DNA of 64,000 bases from Rothia sp. (in: high G+C Gram-positive bacteria) (GTDB taxonomy: Bacteria > Actinomycetota > Actinomycetes > Actinomycetales > Micrococcaceae): assembly GCA_030524105.1 (NCBI GenBank), contig JAUNHE010000001.1, forward strand, positions 124,001-188,000, given 5' to 3'. The position numbers and the translations under genes are program-made. Under the pieces are notes generated by a model, which did not search any database, was not told where the DNA came from, and saw nothing but the letters and a program-made list of their open reading frames with translations. This document shows, piece by piece, positions 26,604 through 37,158 of this stretch. Each line of letters opens with the position of its first letter. Within the stretch, counting starts at the first letter, position 1.

Positions 26604-29600
26604 ATGGTTCAGGTGAACAGCCCCCAGCATCCAAGCAGTGAGCCGGCAGCCTCACCTTTTAGCACCTTTGCCTCTATTCCCGAAGCCAAAGGCCTCTACA
26701 ACCCAGAACTCGAAAAAGACTCCTGCGGGCTAGCCCTCATAGCCACACTCAGCGGTCAGGCCAGCCACCATATTGTTGACCAAGCCCTGGTTGCCCTGCG
26801 CCGTCTAGAACACCGAGGAGCTGTGGGTGCAGACGAAGGAACCGGCGATGGTGCCGGAATCCTCCTCCAAATACCGGACGCTTTCTTTCGTAAAACCCTC
26901 AGCTTTGACCTGCCAGAACCCGGCAGCTACGCCGCAGGAACCGCCTACCTGCCCACCCAGGGTGCCGAAGCTAGCGAGCTTAAGGCAGCCTTAGTTGACA
27001 TGGCCCGCGACGAAGGACTTAACCTTCTAGGCTGGCGAGAACTACCCCTTGACCTTAACCACGTCGGTCCCTCAGCTCGAGCCGTCATGCCTCACTTTGT
27101 GCAAATGTTTGTCAACCAAGAACGGCCAAACCAAGACAGCAGCAAGGCACAAATAGAACTGGACCAAAAAGCTTTTAGGCTGCGTAAGAGAGCCCAAAAT
27201 AAGCTAGGAATCTACTTTCCCTCTTTCTCTAGCCGAACCATTGTCTACAAGGGTATGCTTACAACTGCCCAGCTAGAGCCCTTCTACCCGGACCTGTCCG
27301 ACCCAGACTTCGCCAGTAAACTAGCTATCGTCCACTCCCGCTTCTCCACCAATACCTTTCCATCCTGGCCCTTAGCGCAGCCCTTCAGAACCATTGCCCA
27401 CAACGGGGAAATCAACACCATTAAAGGAAACCGCAACTGGATGCGGGCCCGCCAGTCCAACATGAAATCCCCCCTGCTGGGGCGCAAGCCAGAAGAGCTC
27501 TTTCCCATCTGCTCACCGGGGGCCTCAGACTCCCAGTCCTTTGACGAAGTTGCCGAACTCCTGCTGCTCTCTGGCAGAACAGCTCCCCAGGTCATGATGA
27601 TGATGATCCCAGAAGCCTGGGAAAAACACGAGACCATGAGCCCGGAACTTAAGGCCTTCTACCGTTACCACTCCACCCTCATGGAGCCCTGGGACGGGCC
27701 GGCAGCAGTTGCCTTCACCGACGGAAACTGCCTGGGGGCAGTCCTGGACAGGAACGGGTTACGCCCCGGCCGCTACTGGGTAACCGACCAGGGTCTTGTT
27801 GTTCTAGGATCCGAAGTGGGAATCGTTGATGTGCCCGAAGAAAACATCGTAGAAAAAGGCAGGGTTAGCCCCGGCCACATGTTCTTTGTAGACACCCAAG
27901 CCGGCAAAATAATCTCAGACCAAGAAGTCAAAGCCCAGCTGGCAGCCCAAGAACCCTGGCAGGAGTGGGCCCAGCAGGCCATTACTAACCTCACCGAATT
28001 ACCCGAACGTGAACACATCCGCTACCCCAGCTCCTCCATCGTCCTTCGCCAACAAACCTTTGGCTACACCACCGAAGAGCTCAGCAAAATACTAGCCCCT
28101 ATGGCACAAACCGGGGCGGAACCCATTTATGCCATGGGCACGGACACCCCCATTGCCGTCCTATCCCAGCGGCCCAGGCTCCTCTTTGACTACTTCATTC
28201 AGTCCTTTGCCCAGGTTACCAACCCGCCCCTGGACTCCATCCGCGAAGAGCTTGTTACCTCCCTGCAAACCTCCATAGGTCCCGACGGTAACCTCCTGAG
28301 CCTGCAACAAGTACGCAGCCGCCATATCTCCATAGACTTTCCCGTCATCAACAACGACGAACTGGATAAAATAGCTCATATCACCGACGAAGACGGCATG
28401 GAAGTAGCCCTTAAAATAGGCGGACTCTACAACCCCAACGGCGGTGAAGAAGCCCTCCGGGCCAAGCTAACAGAAATCTGCGAAAAAGTATCGGCTGCCA
28501 TCAACCGCGGTGTTCAACACATTATTCTTTCTGACCGAAACTCTAACGGCCAGTGGGCCCCCATACCATCCCTGCTGCTCACCGCAGCCGTCCACCACCA
28601 CCTGCTCAGGTCAGCCACCCGAACCCGGGCCTCGCTGATTGTAGAAGCAGGAGACGTGCGCGAAGTTCACCACGTGGCAACCCTCATTGGCTACGGGGCC
28701 TCAGCAGTCAACCCCTACCTGGCCATGGAATCGGTTGAAGAACTGGTCAGGCAAGGAAAAATAAGCGGAGTAAGCGAAGAGCAGGCCGTCAAAAACCTGA
28801 TCAAGGCTCTGGGTAAAGGCCTGCAAAAGATCATGTCCAAAATGGGTATCTCCACGGTATCCTCCTACACCGGTGCGCAAACCTTCGAGGCCCTGGGCCT
28901 GTCCCAGCGCCTTTGCAACGAATTTTTTACCGGCACCAACTCCCAAATGGACGGTGTAGGCTTAGACGTTCTGGCCGCAGAAGTTAAAGCCCGCCACCTG
29001 AGGGCCTACCCCCACGATGGAGTCTCCGTGCCCTACCGCCCCCTAGAAAGCGGCGGCGAATACGACTGGCGCCGAGACGGGGCACCCCACCTCTTTAACC
29101 CGGCCACTATCTTCCGGCTGCAAGAAGCCACTAAAACCGCCAACTACTCCCTCTTTAAGTCCTACAGTGCGCTGGTAGACGATCAAGCCAAAGACCTCAT
29201 GACCCTTAGAGGTCTCTTTACCTTCAAAAAATCCCAACGCCCACCCCTCCCACTTGATCGGGTAGAACCGGTGAGCCAGATCGTCAAACGCTTTAGCACC
29301 GGTGCCATGTCCTACGGCTCAATTTCCCAAGAAGCCCACGAAACCCTGGCCATAGCCATGAACAGCCTGGGAGCAAAATCCAACACCGGTGAAGGCGGCG
29401 AAGACCCCGAGCGGCTCCTGGACCCCCAACGCCGCTCAGCTATCAAACAGGTAGCATCGGGACGTTTTGGCGTCACCTCCCTCTACCTAACCCAGGCAGA
29501 AGATATTCAAATAAAAATGGCCCAAGGCGCCAAACCGGGCGAAGGCGGCCAGCTCATGAGTCAAAAAGTTTACCCCTGGGTTGCCCGAACCAGGCACTCC

Positions 29601-31220
29601 ACCCCCGGAGTAACCCTGATCTCGCCGCCACCTCACCACGATATCTACTCCATCGAAGATTTAGCCCAACTCATCTACGACCTCAAACGAGCCAACCCGG
29701 CAGCCCGAATCCAAGTCAAACTAGTCTCAGAACTAGGCGTTGGCACAGTAGCCGCCGGTGTAGCTAAGGCAAAAGCGGATGTTGTCCTGATCTCCGGGCA
29801 CGACGGCGGAACAGGGGCAGCCCCGCTCAACTCCCTCAAACACGCTGGAGCACCCTGGGAACTAGGCTTAGCCGAAGCCCAGCAAACCCTGCTCATGAAC
29901 GGCCTCAGAGACAGGATAGTGCTCCAGGCCGACGGCCAACTCAAAACCGGTCGAGATGTCGTGATCGCAGCCCTGCTAGGAGCCGAAGAATACGGTTTTG
30001 CTACCGCCCCTCTTGTGGTTGAAGGCTGCATCATGATGCGAAAATGCCACCTGGACACCTGCCCCGTTGGAGTCGCCACCCAAAACCCCCTGCTGCGTTC
30101 ACGCTTTAAGGGTCAGGCTGAACACCTCGTCAACTTCTTTACCTTTATTGCCCAAGAAGTACGCGAATACCTGGCCCAATTAGGGTTTGCCAGCCTGGAC
30201 GAAGCCATTGGGCACGCTGAAGCCCTAGATATGTCTGCCGCTATTTCACACTGGAAAACCCAGGGCCTTGACCTGTCCAAGACCCTGCTCTCCAGCTACC
30301 AACAGTACGGTGGGGAAGGGGTCAGAAACACTACAGTCCAAGACCACAACCTCCAAGATCATATTGATAACCGTTTTATAGCTGGCAGCGCCCAAGCAAT
30401 CTTGGGCGGTCAGCCGGTTACCTTTACTGCCCAAGTGGTCAATACAGACCGCTCCATCGGCACCATGCTAGGGCACACCATCACAAAAACCTTGGCAGAG
30501 CGCCAGCTAGCTCAAGATAGCATCCGCCTTAACCTGACCGGCCATGCTGGCCAGTCCCTAGCAGCCTTTATCCCGGCCGGCTTAACCATCCACCTCACCG
30601 GAGACGCCAATGACTATGCCGCCAAGGGACTCTCCGGGGGCCGGCTCATTATCAGCCTGCAAGACAAAAGCCCCATGCAGGCAGCAGATAACGTCATTGC
30701 AGGTAACGTTATTGGCTACGGGGCAACCAGCGGGGAAATCTACCTCAACGGCCTGGTCGGCGAGCGCTTTTTAGTCCGTAACTCTGGGGCAGTTGCGGTA
30801 GTTGAAGGGATCGGAGACCACGGCTGTGAATACATGACCGGTGGGAAGGCCCTGATTCTAGGTGCGACGGGTAGAAACTTTGGGGCCGGCATGAGCGGTG
30901 GTTATGCTTACCTGCTAGATATCCAGATGAACCGCATCAATAAGCAGGCGGTAGAGAATGAGGATCTGCTTTTCCTCTCCCTGTCTGAAGAAGATAAGCG
31001 GGAAGTGCTTGAGCTTTTAAAGGAGCATGCAGAGCTGACAGGGTCCTCGCTGGCGCGTCAGCTTCTGGCCGATGAGCAGGGAACTTTGCGGCGATTGACA
31101 AAGGTGATACCTAGGGATTTTGCCGCTGTTGAACAGGTTCGTCAGCAGTCGCGTGCGCAGGGGCTTGACCCGGATTCATCCCAGGTCTGGCAGAAAATTT
31201 TGGAGGTTACTCATGGCTGA
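26604..31220 (+). CDS. gltB: Glutamate synthase, large subunit
   Basis: Transfers the glutamine amide to 2-oxoglutarate, giving two glutamates; it works with GltD. 1538 residues. The N-terminal glutaminase has its nucleophile Cys in [11 protein letters not shown] and the motifs [20 protein letters not shown] and [12 protein letters not shown]. The synthase domain has the FMN site and the cysteine-rich 3Fe-4S segment [13 protein letters not shown]. The C-terminal beta-helix ([20 protein letters not shown]) follows. ATG 26604 has AAGGAGAA upstream; a longer in-frame start at 26454 would cover the GlnR-like box. Codon choice turns from A/C-ending to G/T-ending near 30.8 kb, within the gene. Confidence 0.97.
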   Translation: MVQVNSPQHPSSEPAASPFSTFASIPEAKGLYNPELEKDSCGLALIATLSGQASHHIVDQALVALRRLEHRGAVGADEGTGDGAGILLQIPDAFFRKTLSFDLPEPGSYAAGTAYLPTQGAEASELKAALVDMARDEGLNLLGWRELPLDLNHVGPSARAVMPHFVQMFVNQERPNQDSSKAQIELDQKAFRLRKRAQNKLGIYFPSFSSRTIVYKGMLTTAQLEPFYPDLSDPDFASKLAIVHSRFSTNTFPSWPLAQPFRTIAHNGEINTIKGNRNWMRARQSNMKSPLLGRKPEELFPICSPGASDSQSFDEVAELLLLSGRTAPQVMMMMIPEAWEKHETMSPELKAFYRYHSTLMEPWDGPAAVAFTDGNCLGAVLDRNGLRPGRYWVTDQGLVVLGSEVGIVDVPEENIVEKGRVSPGHMFFVDTQAGKIISDQEVKAQLAAQEPWQEWAQQAITNLTELPEREHIRYPSSSIVLRQQTFGYTTEELSKILAPMAQTGAEPIYAMGTDTPIAVLSQRPRLLFDYFIQSFAQVTNPPLDSIREELVTSLQTSIGPDGNLLSLQQVRSRHISIDFPVINNDELDKIAHITDEDGMEVALKIGGLYNPNGGEEALRAKLTEICEKVSAAINRGVQHIILSDRNSNGQWAPIPSLLLTAAVHHHLLRSATRTRASLIVEAGDVREVHHVATLIGYGASAVNPYLAMESVEELVRQGKISGVSEEQAVKNLIKALGKGLQKIMSKMGISTVSSYTGAQTFEALGLSQRLCNEFFTGTNSQMDGVGLDVLAAEVKARHLRAYPHDGVSVPYRPLESGGEYDWRRDGAPHLFNPATIFRLQEATKTANYSLFKSYSALVDDQAKDLMTLRGLFTFKKSQRPPLPLDRVEPVSQIVKRFSTGAMSYGSISQEAHETLAIAMNSLGAKSNTGEGGEDPERLLDPQRRSAIKQVASGRFGVTSLYLTQAEDIQIKMAQGAKPGEGGQLMSQKVYPWVARTRHSTPGVTLISPPPHHDIYSIEDLAQLIYDLKRANPAARIQVKLVSELGVGTVAAGVAKAKADVVLISGHDGGTGAAPLNSLKHAGAPWELGLAEAQQTLLMNGLRDRIVLQADGQLKTGRDVVIAALLGAEEYGFATAPLVVEGCIMMRKCHLDTCPVGVATQNPLLRSRFKGQAEHLVNFFTFIAQEVREYLAQLGFASLDEAIGHAEALDMSAAISHWKTQGLDLSKTLLSSYQQYGGEGVRNTTVQDHNLQDHIDNRFIAGSAQAILGGQPVTFTAQVVNTDRSIGTMLGHTITKTLAERQLAQDSIRLNLTGHAGQSLAAFIPAGLTIHLTGDANDYAAKGLSGGRLIISLQDKSPMQAADNVIAGNVIGYGATSGEIYLNGLVGERFLVRNSGAVAVVEGIGDHGCEYMTGGKALILGATGRNFGAGMSGGYAYLLDIQMNRINKQAVENEDLLFLSLSEEDKREVLELLKEHAELTGSSLARQLLADEQGTLRRLTKVIPRDFAAVEQVRQQSRAQGLDPDSSQVWQKILEVTHG

Positions 31221-32673
31221 TCCGCGGGGATTTTTGAAGGTAACAAATCGGCAGGATCGGCCTAAGCGGCCGGTTCCGGTGCGCATCATGGACTTTGAAG
31301 AAGTGCAGGTGAGACCGCACCAGGCGGTTCTTAAAGCCCAGGCTAGCCGCTGCATGGATTGTGGGGTTCCTTTTTGCCATGCCGGCTGCCCGCTGGGTAA
31401 TCTCATTCCTGAATGGAACGATGCCATCTGGCGAGGGCTGGAGCGGCAGGCGGTAGAGCGCATGCATGCCACCAATAACTTTCCGGAATTTACTGGGCGG
31501 GTTTGCCCTGCCCCCTGTGAGGCAGCCTGCGTGCTGGGTATTAATCAGCCTGCGGTAACTATTAAACAGGTGGAGTATGCGGTGGGGGAGCTGGGTTTTG
31601 ATCTAGATCTCATTAAGCCTATTATGCCCGAGCGTATGCTGGATAAGACGGTAGCTGTGGTTGGTTCGGGCCCGGCCGGTCTGGCAGCTGCCCAGCAGCT
31701 AACCCAGGCTGGTTTTACGGTGGCGGTCTATGAGCGTGACCCAAAAATTGGTGGTTTACTCCGGTACGGGATCCCGGATTTTAAGCTGGAGAAATCTGTT
31801 CTTGACCGCCGTCTGGCCGTGATGGAAACTGAGGGAACCAGGTTTCGCCCCTCCGTGACGGTAGGCCGCGATATTAGCTGGAAAGAACTAAAACAGCGCT
31901 TTGATGCGGTGATTGTGGCAACCGGTGCACCTGAGCCTCGGCAGCTAGATATTCCTGGTCAGGACCTGGAGGGAGTGCATGTTGCCATGGATTACTTGCG
32001 GGATGCTAACCGGGTTGTTGCTGGTGAGCAGCCCGAGCCCAGGCTTGATGCAGCCGGTAAAAAAGTGGTGATTCTGGGTGGTGGCGACACCGGGTCAGAC
32101 TGTATTGGTACTGCTATCCGGCAGGGAGCCGCTAGCGTTATAACCTTAGCTATTGGCAAGAAGCCGCCCCTGGAGCGGACTGAAAATCAGCCCTGGCCTA
32201 TTTTTCCGCAACTTTTTGAGGTCTCCTCTTCGCACGAGGAAGGTGGCGAACGCCAGTATTTGGCCTCAACAGTGGAATTTATAGGCCGGGAAGGGCAAGT
32301 AAGCGGGGTTAGGTTAGCTAAAACACAGTACATGCCGGATGGTTCCCGGCTTCCCAGTCCTGGGACAGAACACGAAATTGAGGCAGATCTGGTGCTGCTG
32401 GCCCTAGGCTTTACCGGCCAGGATAGCGCTGACTTATCCGAGCAGTTAGGCGTTGAAACTGCGGTAGGGGCTTCGGTGGCCAGGGACCAGACCTATATGA
32501 CCAAGGTGCCCGGTGTCTTTGCCTGCGGCGATGCTGGCCGAGGCCAGTCCTTGGTGGTGTGGGCTATTGCTGAGGGACGGGCCTGCGCCGCCGCCGTTGA
32601 ACGGCATCTGACGGGAGTGACCGTCCTACCCGAACCCGTGAGCCCCACCGACACCGCCATCAGCCTTCCCTAG
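31213..32673 (+). CDS. gltD: Glutamate synthase, small subunit
   Basis: Passes electrons from NADPH through FAD and iron-sulfur centres to GltB. 486 residues. N-terminal cysteine motifs [17 protein letters not shown] and CPAPCEAAC hold the 4Fe-4S clusters. FAD motif [17 protein letters not shown] and NADPH motif [13 protein letters not shown] follow, with [17 protein letters not shown] near the end. It overlaps gltB by 8 bp. It ends 5 bp from the opposing permease gene. Confidence 0.97.
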   Translation: MADPRGFLKVTNRQDRPKRPVPVRIMDFEEVQVRPHQAVLKAQASRCMDCGVPFCHAGCPLGNLIPEWNDAIWRGLERQAVERMHATNNFPEFTGRVCPAPCEAACVLGINQPAVTIKQVEYAVGELGFDLDLIKPIMPERMLDKTVAVVGSGPAGLAAAQQLTQAGFTVAVYERDPKIGGLLRYGIPDFKLEKSVLDRRLAVMETEGTRFRPSVTVGRDISWKELKQRFDAVIVATGAPEPRQLDIPGQDLEGVHVAMDYLRDANRVVAGEQPEPRLDAAGKKVVILGGGDTGSDCIGTAIRQGAASVITLAIGKKPPLERTENQPWPIFPQLFEVSSSHEEGGERQYLASTVEFIGREGQVSGVRLAKTQYMPDGSRLPSPGTEHEIEADLVLLALGFTGQDSADLSEQLGVETAVGASVARDQTYMTKVPGVFACGDAGRGQSLVVWAIAEGRACAAAVERHLTGVTVLPEPVSPTDTAISLP

Positions 32674-32683
32674 AAGGCCTAGG
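32669..32683. terminator. Shared hairpin containing both opposing stop codons
   Basis: CCTAG (32669-32673) and CTAGG (32679-32683) pair around AAGGC. The TAG of gltD is in the left arm, and the TAG of the converging permease gene is in the right arm. A T-rich stretch TCTTCTTTCT follows on the plus strand. It is a short stem, so termination is only possible. Confidence 0.35.
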
Positions 32684-33686
32684 TCTTCTTTCTGGCGCCG
32701 GCCAGCAGCAACCATAACAGGGCGGGCACCCCAATAAAAGAGGTAACAATCCCAACCGGCAGAGGCTGGGCGAAGGCGTGCTGCGCTAGCTGATCTGAGC
32801 CCAGGACCAGCACCGCCCCCACCAGGGCTGCCGGCCAAGGGGAGGGCCCCTCCGTCTTATAGAGGGCCAAAGCTATCTGCGGGGCCACAAAAGAAATAAA
32901 GGCTACCGAACCAGCGATAGCGGTGACTGCTGAAGCTAGACAGACCGCCAGCAACAGTAACCAGAGTTTTGCCCCCGAGACCCGCATACCCAGGGCTGCC
33001 CCCACCCTGTCGTCGTAGCGCAGCAGACGCAGCTGCCGGCCAGACAAAGCAAGCAGAAGAAGCAGAGGCAGCAGGAGCAGGGCCACCGGCCCCAGCTGGC
33101 TGGGGCTAACATTATTGAGGCTGCCAGAGAGCCAGGCTAGGGACGAAGCAAGACCGGCAGAATCTGAAGAAAGCAAGACCCAAGAAGTGACTGCTGAGAA
33201 AGCAGCGTTAACCCCTAAACCAATTAAAACGAGCCGGGGCGCACTGATACCTTTTTTCCAAGACAGCAAGATCACCAGGACTCCGGCTACTAAACCCCCT
33301 AGCAGGGCTGAGAACGTGAGAGAGAAACCCGCCAGGTAGGTTTGCACCCCCAGCACGGCATTGGCTCCCGCTAAAGAGAGCACAGCCATGGCGCTTGCTC
33401 CCGCCGTCACACCAACAATATCTGGACTGGCCAGGGGGTTACGCAGAATTGATTGGCTAATAGCCCCGGCAGCACCAAAACCAAGCCCAGCCAGCAGAGC
33501 CCCGCACAGACGAGGCAGCCGAAATTCACTGATGATAAAACGGGCTTTTGCCGTGCCCTCACCGGCGAGCGCAGCCAGGATCTCTGAGCCGCTAAGAGAA
33601 GTCTCTCCCAGACTTAAGCTTAGCCAGATAAGGACAAGCAGGCTGGCTATGAGTAAAAAGCTCATACCTGTACGGCGTAAAGTCAT
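32679..33686 (-). CDS. Iron-siderophore ABC transporter permease (FepG-like)
   Basis: A FecCD-family inner-membrane permease of 335 residues with about nine or ten helices. It has the family signatures FRLPRLCGALLAGLGFGAAGA, NPLASPDIVGVTAGA and GSVAFISFVAPQ. It should pair with the permease encoded just upstream (4-bp overlap), the FepC-like ATPase and the FepB-like lipoprotein to import the ferric siderophore. It is the last gene of the minus-strand siderophore operon. Confidence 0.92.
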   Translation of the reverse strand: MTLRRTGMSFLLIASLLVLIWLSLSLGETSLSGSEILAALAGEGTAKARFIISEFRLPRLCGALLAGLGFGAAGAISQSILRNPLASPDIVGVTAGASAMAVLSLAGANAVLGVQTYLAGFSLTFSALLGGLVAGVLVILLSWKKGISAPRLVLIGLGVNAAFSAVTSWVLLSSDSAGLASSLAWLSGSLNNVSPSQLGPVALLLLPLLLLLALSGRQLRLLRYDDRVGAALGMRVSGAKLWLLLLAVCLASAVTAIAGSVAFISFVAPQIALALYKTEGPSPWPAALVGAVLVLGSDQLAQHAFAQPLPVGIVTSFIGVPALLWLLLAGARKKT

Positions 33687-34687
33687 CGGATAGCTCCTCT
33701 GGCCAAAAAAATAAAACCCGGTGCACCAATCAGGGCTATGGTAATGCCAACCGGCAGCTCACCGCTCTGAAGCATCAGCCGGCCCACCGTATCGGCTAAA
33801 ATCAGCAGGGTCGCACCGGTAGGCGCAGCCAGGATAACGGTTTTCACAGCGTGCCCACCAGCCAGATAACGGGCCAGATGGGGAGCCAGCAAGCCTATAA
33901 AAGCAACCGGTCCGGCAAGAGCGGTAGCTGCCGCCGCCAGAAGGACAATAGCAGCAACCCCCACAAGACGGTCACGGGCTACATTGCGGCCATGACTTTG
34001 AGCCAGCCTATCTCCTAGGCTGATGCTGGGCCAGGCGGCAGCGTTAATAACCGTCAGAACAAGTCCCGCTAAGAGGAAAGGACCAATAACCCACAAGAGT
34101 TCAAGAGGACGGCCAATCAGAGAGCCCGTTAACCAGCCCTGAAAATTAGCCGATATTTCTGGGTTCAGCAGAGAAATAGCGCTGGTGGCCGCCCCCAGCA
34201 AAGACCCCGTCACAGCACCGGTCAAGATCAGAGAGGTGGTAGCATCCAGGGAAGGAATCCGGTCAGCCAGCAGCAGCACCAGAGCACCAGCCGCAGTGGC
34301 ACTGAGCAACCCGGTCCAAATATACTGGTCGGCACTGGTCAAGCCCAGCAAAGCCATACCGGCCACAATGCCAAAGCCAGCCCCAGAAGTAATACCCAAC
34401 AAACCAGGATCGGCCAGAGGATTGTGGGTATATATCTGAGTGAGAGCCCCCGCCAAGCCAAGGGCAGCACCCACCGCAAAACCTAGAACAGTGCGCGGAA
34501 GGCGCAAACCAAAAATCAAAGCATGGAGCTCGCTGGCCTCTGGACCGCTTGTAGCACCCCCCAGGCCCGCTAGGATGCTAGCAGGAGAGTAAGCCTGGCT
34601 GCCAAAAAATAGGCTGGCCAGACAAGCAGCCCCCAGCGCAGTAAGTACAAGGGTTAAAGTAAAAGAAAATTTCACAGTAGCAGACAA
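33683..34687 (-). CDS. Iron-siderophore ABC transporter permease (FepD-like)
   Basis: The second FecCD-family permease, 334 residues. It has GLRLPRTVLGFAVGAALGLAGALTQ, NPLADPGLLGITSGAGFG and GPVAFIGLLAPHLAR, the segment that contacts the ATPase. The end overlaps the next permease gene by 4 bp, so they are translated together and probably form a heterodimer. Confidence 0.92.
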   Translation of the reverse strand: MSATVKFSFTLTLVLTALGAACLASLFFGSQAYSPASILAGLGGATSGPEASELHALIFGLRLPRTVLGFAVGAALGLAGALTQIYTHNPLADPGLLGITSGAGFGIVAGMALLGLTSADQYIWTGLLSATAAGALVLLLADRIPSLDATTSLILTGAVTGSLLGAATSAISLLNPEISANFQGWLTGSLIGRPLELLWVIGPFLLAGLVLTVINAAAWPSISLGDRLAQSHGRNVARDRLVGVAAIVLLAAAATALAGPVAFIGLLAPHLARYLAGGHAVKTVILAAPTGATLLILADTVGRLMLQSGELPVGITIALIGAPGFIFLARGAIR

Positions 34688-34737
34688 TAAGAAGTCCTTG
34701 GACTAGCCTTTGTTCAGGAAGAAGAGGGGCCTAGAAT

Positions 34738-35604
34738 CTAATCTTGATCCGTATGGTGATCATGGTTGCTAACACCCCGGCGCCAGTAACCGTCCACATC
34801 CCAATGGTCCCGTTCGAGCTTAAGCTCATTCTTAATCCAGCGACGGATCGGTTTTATAGTCATAGCTTCCCCAGCAACCCAAACGAAGCCATCCCGGTTT
34901 GGGTAGTTGTGGTTAAGAATAGCCTGGGGCAGAAGCTGGCTTTCCCCAGCCGGGCTATCCTGCCGATCAAGCCAATGCAGACTCAGATCCGCCCGGGTGG
35001 GCAGACTTATACGGCTATGCCGGTTAGCCACCTCAATATAGGCAGTCACCGGAACCTCGGGACGCAGAACTTCAAGCCAGCGGGCCAAAGCCGGTAGAGA
35101 GGTCTCATCAGCACCCAAAACGTACCAGTCAAAAATATCTTTAATCAAAAAAGCACCCCGGGGGCCCAGAGCACCCAGCTGATCACCAACCCTTGCCCGA
35201 CTAGCCCAAAGCCCCGCAACCCCGTGATCATGGAGGACAAAATCAATATCAAGGTAGGCTTGCTGAGCATCAAACCAGCGTACAGTGTAATCCCTAAAAG
35301 TCAGCCCCCGTGAACTCCAGCGGCCATCCTGAAGGCGGGGCAGCACAGGCTGGCCAGCATCCGTCTGATCAAAAAAAAGCTTAATATGGTCAGTGGGGCA
35401 GACAAAGGGAAAGCCGGCAAAACCATCATCGGCACTAAAACGGATACGAACCATGCTTGCGCTGATGCGCTCGCTGGCCTGGACGGTTAGGATTCGGGGT
35501 TTAAGCTCAAAGGAATAGCCGGCTACTTTTTCATTCTCCTCTACCGGCTTCCAGCTGATAGGGGGCATAGGCCGTGCCTGCTGTACTTGTAGTGGCTGGG
35601 TCAT
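34738..35604 (-). CDS. Siderophore-interacting protein (ViuB-type ferric reductase)
   Basis: A cytoplasmic FAD protein of 288 residues that reduces the imported ferric siderophore to release iron. The FAD-binding FRDYTVRWFD carries the R-x-Y-T motif of the SIP family, ALGPRGAF the next loop, LGADETSLPALARWLE the NAD(P)H domain and VWVAGEAMTIKPIRRW the C-terminus. ATG 35604 has GGAGGAAAA directly upstream and overlaps the stop of the exporter gene (ATGA). Longer in-frame starts would run into that gene. Confidence 0.92.
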   Translation of the reverse strand: MTQPLQVQQARPMPPISWKPVEENEKVAGYSFELKPRILTVQASERISASMVRIRFSADDGFAGFPFVCPTDHIKLFFDQTDAGQPVLPRLQDGRWSSRGLTFRDYTVRWFDAQQAYLDIDFVLHDHGVAGLWASRARVGDQLGALGPRGAFLIKDIFDWYVLGADETSLPALARWLEVLRPEVPVTAYIEVANRHSRISLPTRADLSLHWLDRQDSPAGESQLLPQAILNHNYPNRDGFVWVAGEAMTIKPIRRWIKNELKLERDHWDVDGYWRRGVSNHDHHTDQD

Positions 35605-36917
35605 TTTTCCTCCAGTTGGGTTTTGGATGCAGGATAGGTGTAGTTTCTGAGTTCCTTGTTGGTTAACAGGCAGCCCGCACTGAGCAGGGCTGCCAGGGCA
35701 CCACCCAGGGCAATGGCCGGTGCCGCTCCTACCAGCTTGGCCAGCAGAGACAGGGCCGGGCCTCCCAGGGCGTCTCCTACTGTCAGCTGGATCTGCCATA
35801 GGCTGGTAATTTTGCCCCGTAGCCGATCTGGCGTCTGCTCTGAGATGATGGTAAAGCGTACGATTTCGGTCATGACGTCCAGGGCGCCTACCAAAACCAT
35901 AATAGCTAGAGCAAACAGTAGATTGCTGGCTAAGCCTAAGAGCAGGATACCGCAGGCGGAGCAGATAAAAAGAAGTCCGACTAAAAACCCCAGGTGAGGG
36001 TAGGAGCTAACCCAGCCGCTCATAAGCCCGGCGACTAGAGCCCCTAAGGCCGGGGCACTGTACATGAGGCCAACCTGATCGGAACTACCGCCAAAATGCT
36101 GGTTAACCAATTCGGGTATGAGCACGTGGGGTGAGGCACATAAAATCTGGATTAAACCAAGGAAGAGGATAGCAGCAACAACACGGTTGGCTCGGGTAAA
36201 GGCTAGGCTCTGAGCCAGTTCTGCGGCTGTGCTCTTCAGGGCCCTCAGCGCTAGCTTAGGCTGGGTAGGGGCTGCTGCTGTATCCCGGTTCCCGGTCTGC
36301 AGCTGCTGGGGAACTAAGCGGGGTAGGCCAGCAAGGACCAGCAGGGATAGGGCTGAGAGCAGCACTAAGATCCAAAAAACAGCGGCCAAAGAGAAAAAGG
36401 CGATGATGTAACCGGCTAGAGCGGGAGCAAAGACTACGCCTAAGTCCAGGGCTAGGGCCATGAGGGAGGCAGCTGCCGGCAGCTGTGAGGCAGGAACCAC
36501 GCTTGGTATGGCTGCACCGAAGGCTGCGGCTGAGGCTGAACCAAAAGCCGCGTTGAGGGCGCACAGACCATAAATCCAGGCCAGGGAAATACCGTTAGCT
36601 CCGGCGTTAAGGGCTAAACCTACAAAACAGGCAAGGGTGGCGCTGCGGGTGATCAGAATGAGGCTGCGCCGATCGTACCGGTCGGCTAATACTCCGCCCA
36701 CAAGAGAGCCAAAAACGGAGCTGACCCCCAGAACCGTATTAACGAGAGCTACCTGCAAGGAGGAGCCGGTTAGCTGGTAGACCTGAACATTGATGCTTAC
36801 CGTCAGCATGCTCAAAACAAAGATAGAGATGAGCCGCCCCCAAAAGAGAGAGCGAAAAGCTGGGTTGACTCGGAGAAGGCTAGGATCAATGCTGAGCTTT
36901 TTAACCCAGGACAGCAT
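35601..36917 (-). CDS. MFS exporter, EntS-like (siderophore export)
   Basis: A 12-helix major facilitator protein of about 438 residues. The N-terminus (LRVNPAFRSLFWGRLISIF) and the loop GGVLADRYDRRSLILITR resemble the enterobactin exporter EntS. By position it should export the finished siderophore. Start is ATG 36917 (a TTG at 36920 precedes it). It lies directly behind mbtH and overlaps the next gene by 4 bp. Confidence 0.88.
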   Translation of the reverse strand: MLSWVKKLSIDPSLLRVNPAFRSLFWGRLISIFVLSMLTVSINVQVYQLTGSSLQVALVNTVLGVSSVFGSLVGGVLADRYDRRSLILITRSATLACFVGLALNAGANGISLAWIYGLCALNAAFGSASAAAFGAAIPSVVPASQLPAAASLMALALDLGVVFAPALAGYIIAFFSLAAVFWILVLLSALSLLVLAGLPRLVPQQLQTGNRDTAAAPTQPKLALRALKSTAAELAQSLAFTRANRVVAAILFLGLIQILCASPHVLIPELVNQHFGGSSDQVGLMYSAPALGALVAGLMSGWVSSYPHLGFLVGLLFICSACGILLLGLASNLLFALAIMVLVGALDVMTEIVRFTIISEQTPDRLRGKITSLWQIQLTVGDALGGPALSLLAKLVGAAPAIALGGALAALLSAGCLLTNKELRNYTYPASKTQLEEK

Positions 36918-36920
36918 CAA

Positions 36921-37112
36921 CTAGGCCTTAGGTTTGGGCCGGATATCCGTCCAATGCTGCTCTACCCAGTCCAGGGCTTCTTGGCGGCCACTGGCTTCAA
37001 GTACTACCGTCCAACCATCCGGTATGCTGGCAAAAACTGGCCAAAGACTGTGCTGGCCAGCATCGTTGACTAGTACCAGAAATTGGCCTTGAGGATCGTC
37101 AAAGGGATTCAC
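36921..37112 (-). CDS. MbtH-like protein
   Basis: 63 residues. MNPFDDPQGQFLVLVNDAGQ and HSLWPVFASIPDGW contain the conserved N-P-F-D, S-L-W-P and P-x-G-W elements, and WVEQHWTDIRP the family end. MbtH proteins bind NRPS adenylation domains and are often needed for their folding or activity. It lies 46 bp after the NRPS with TE. Confidence 0.96.
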   Translation of the reverse strand: MNPFDDPQGQFLVLVNDAGQHSLWPVFASIPDGWTVVLEASGRQEALDWVEQHWTDIRPKPKA

Positions 37113-37158
37113 GGGTAACTCCTTACCGGGTCTTGTTCATAAAATTGGGTGGAAAAAG

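Noticed and set aside
31120-31212. Longer start for gltD
   Set aside because: It overlaps gltB by about 100 bp and lacks family sequence; ATG 31213 gives a normal GltD start.
34738-35799. 353-codon version of the siderophore-interacting protein
   Set aside because: The first 65 codons lie inside the exporter gene and look like out-of-frame translation; ATG 35604 has a strong RBS.
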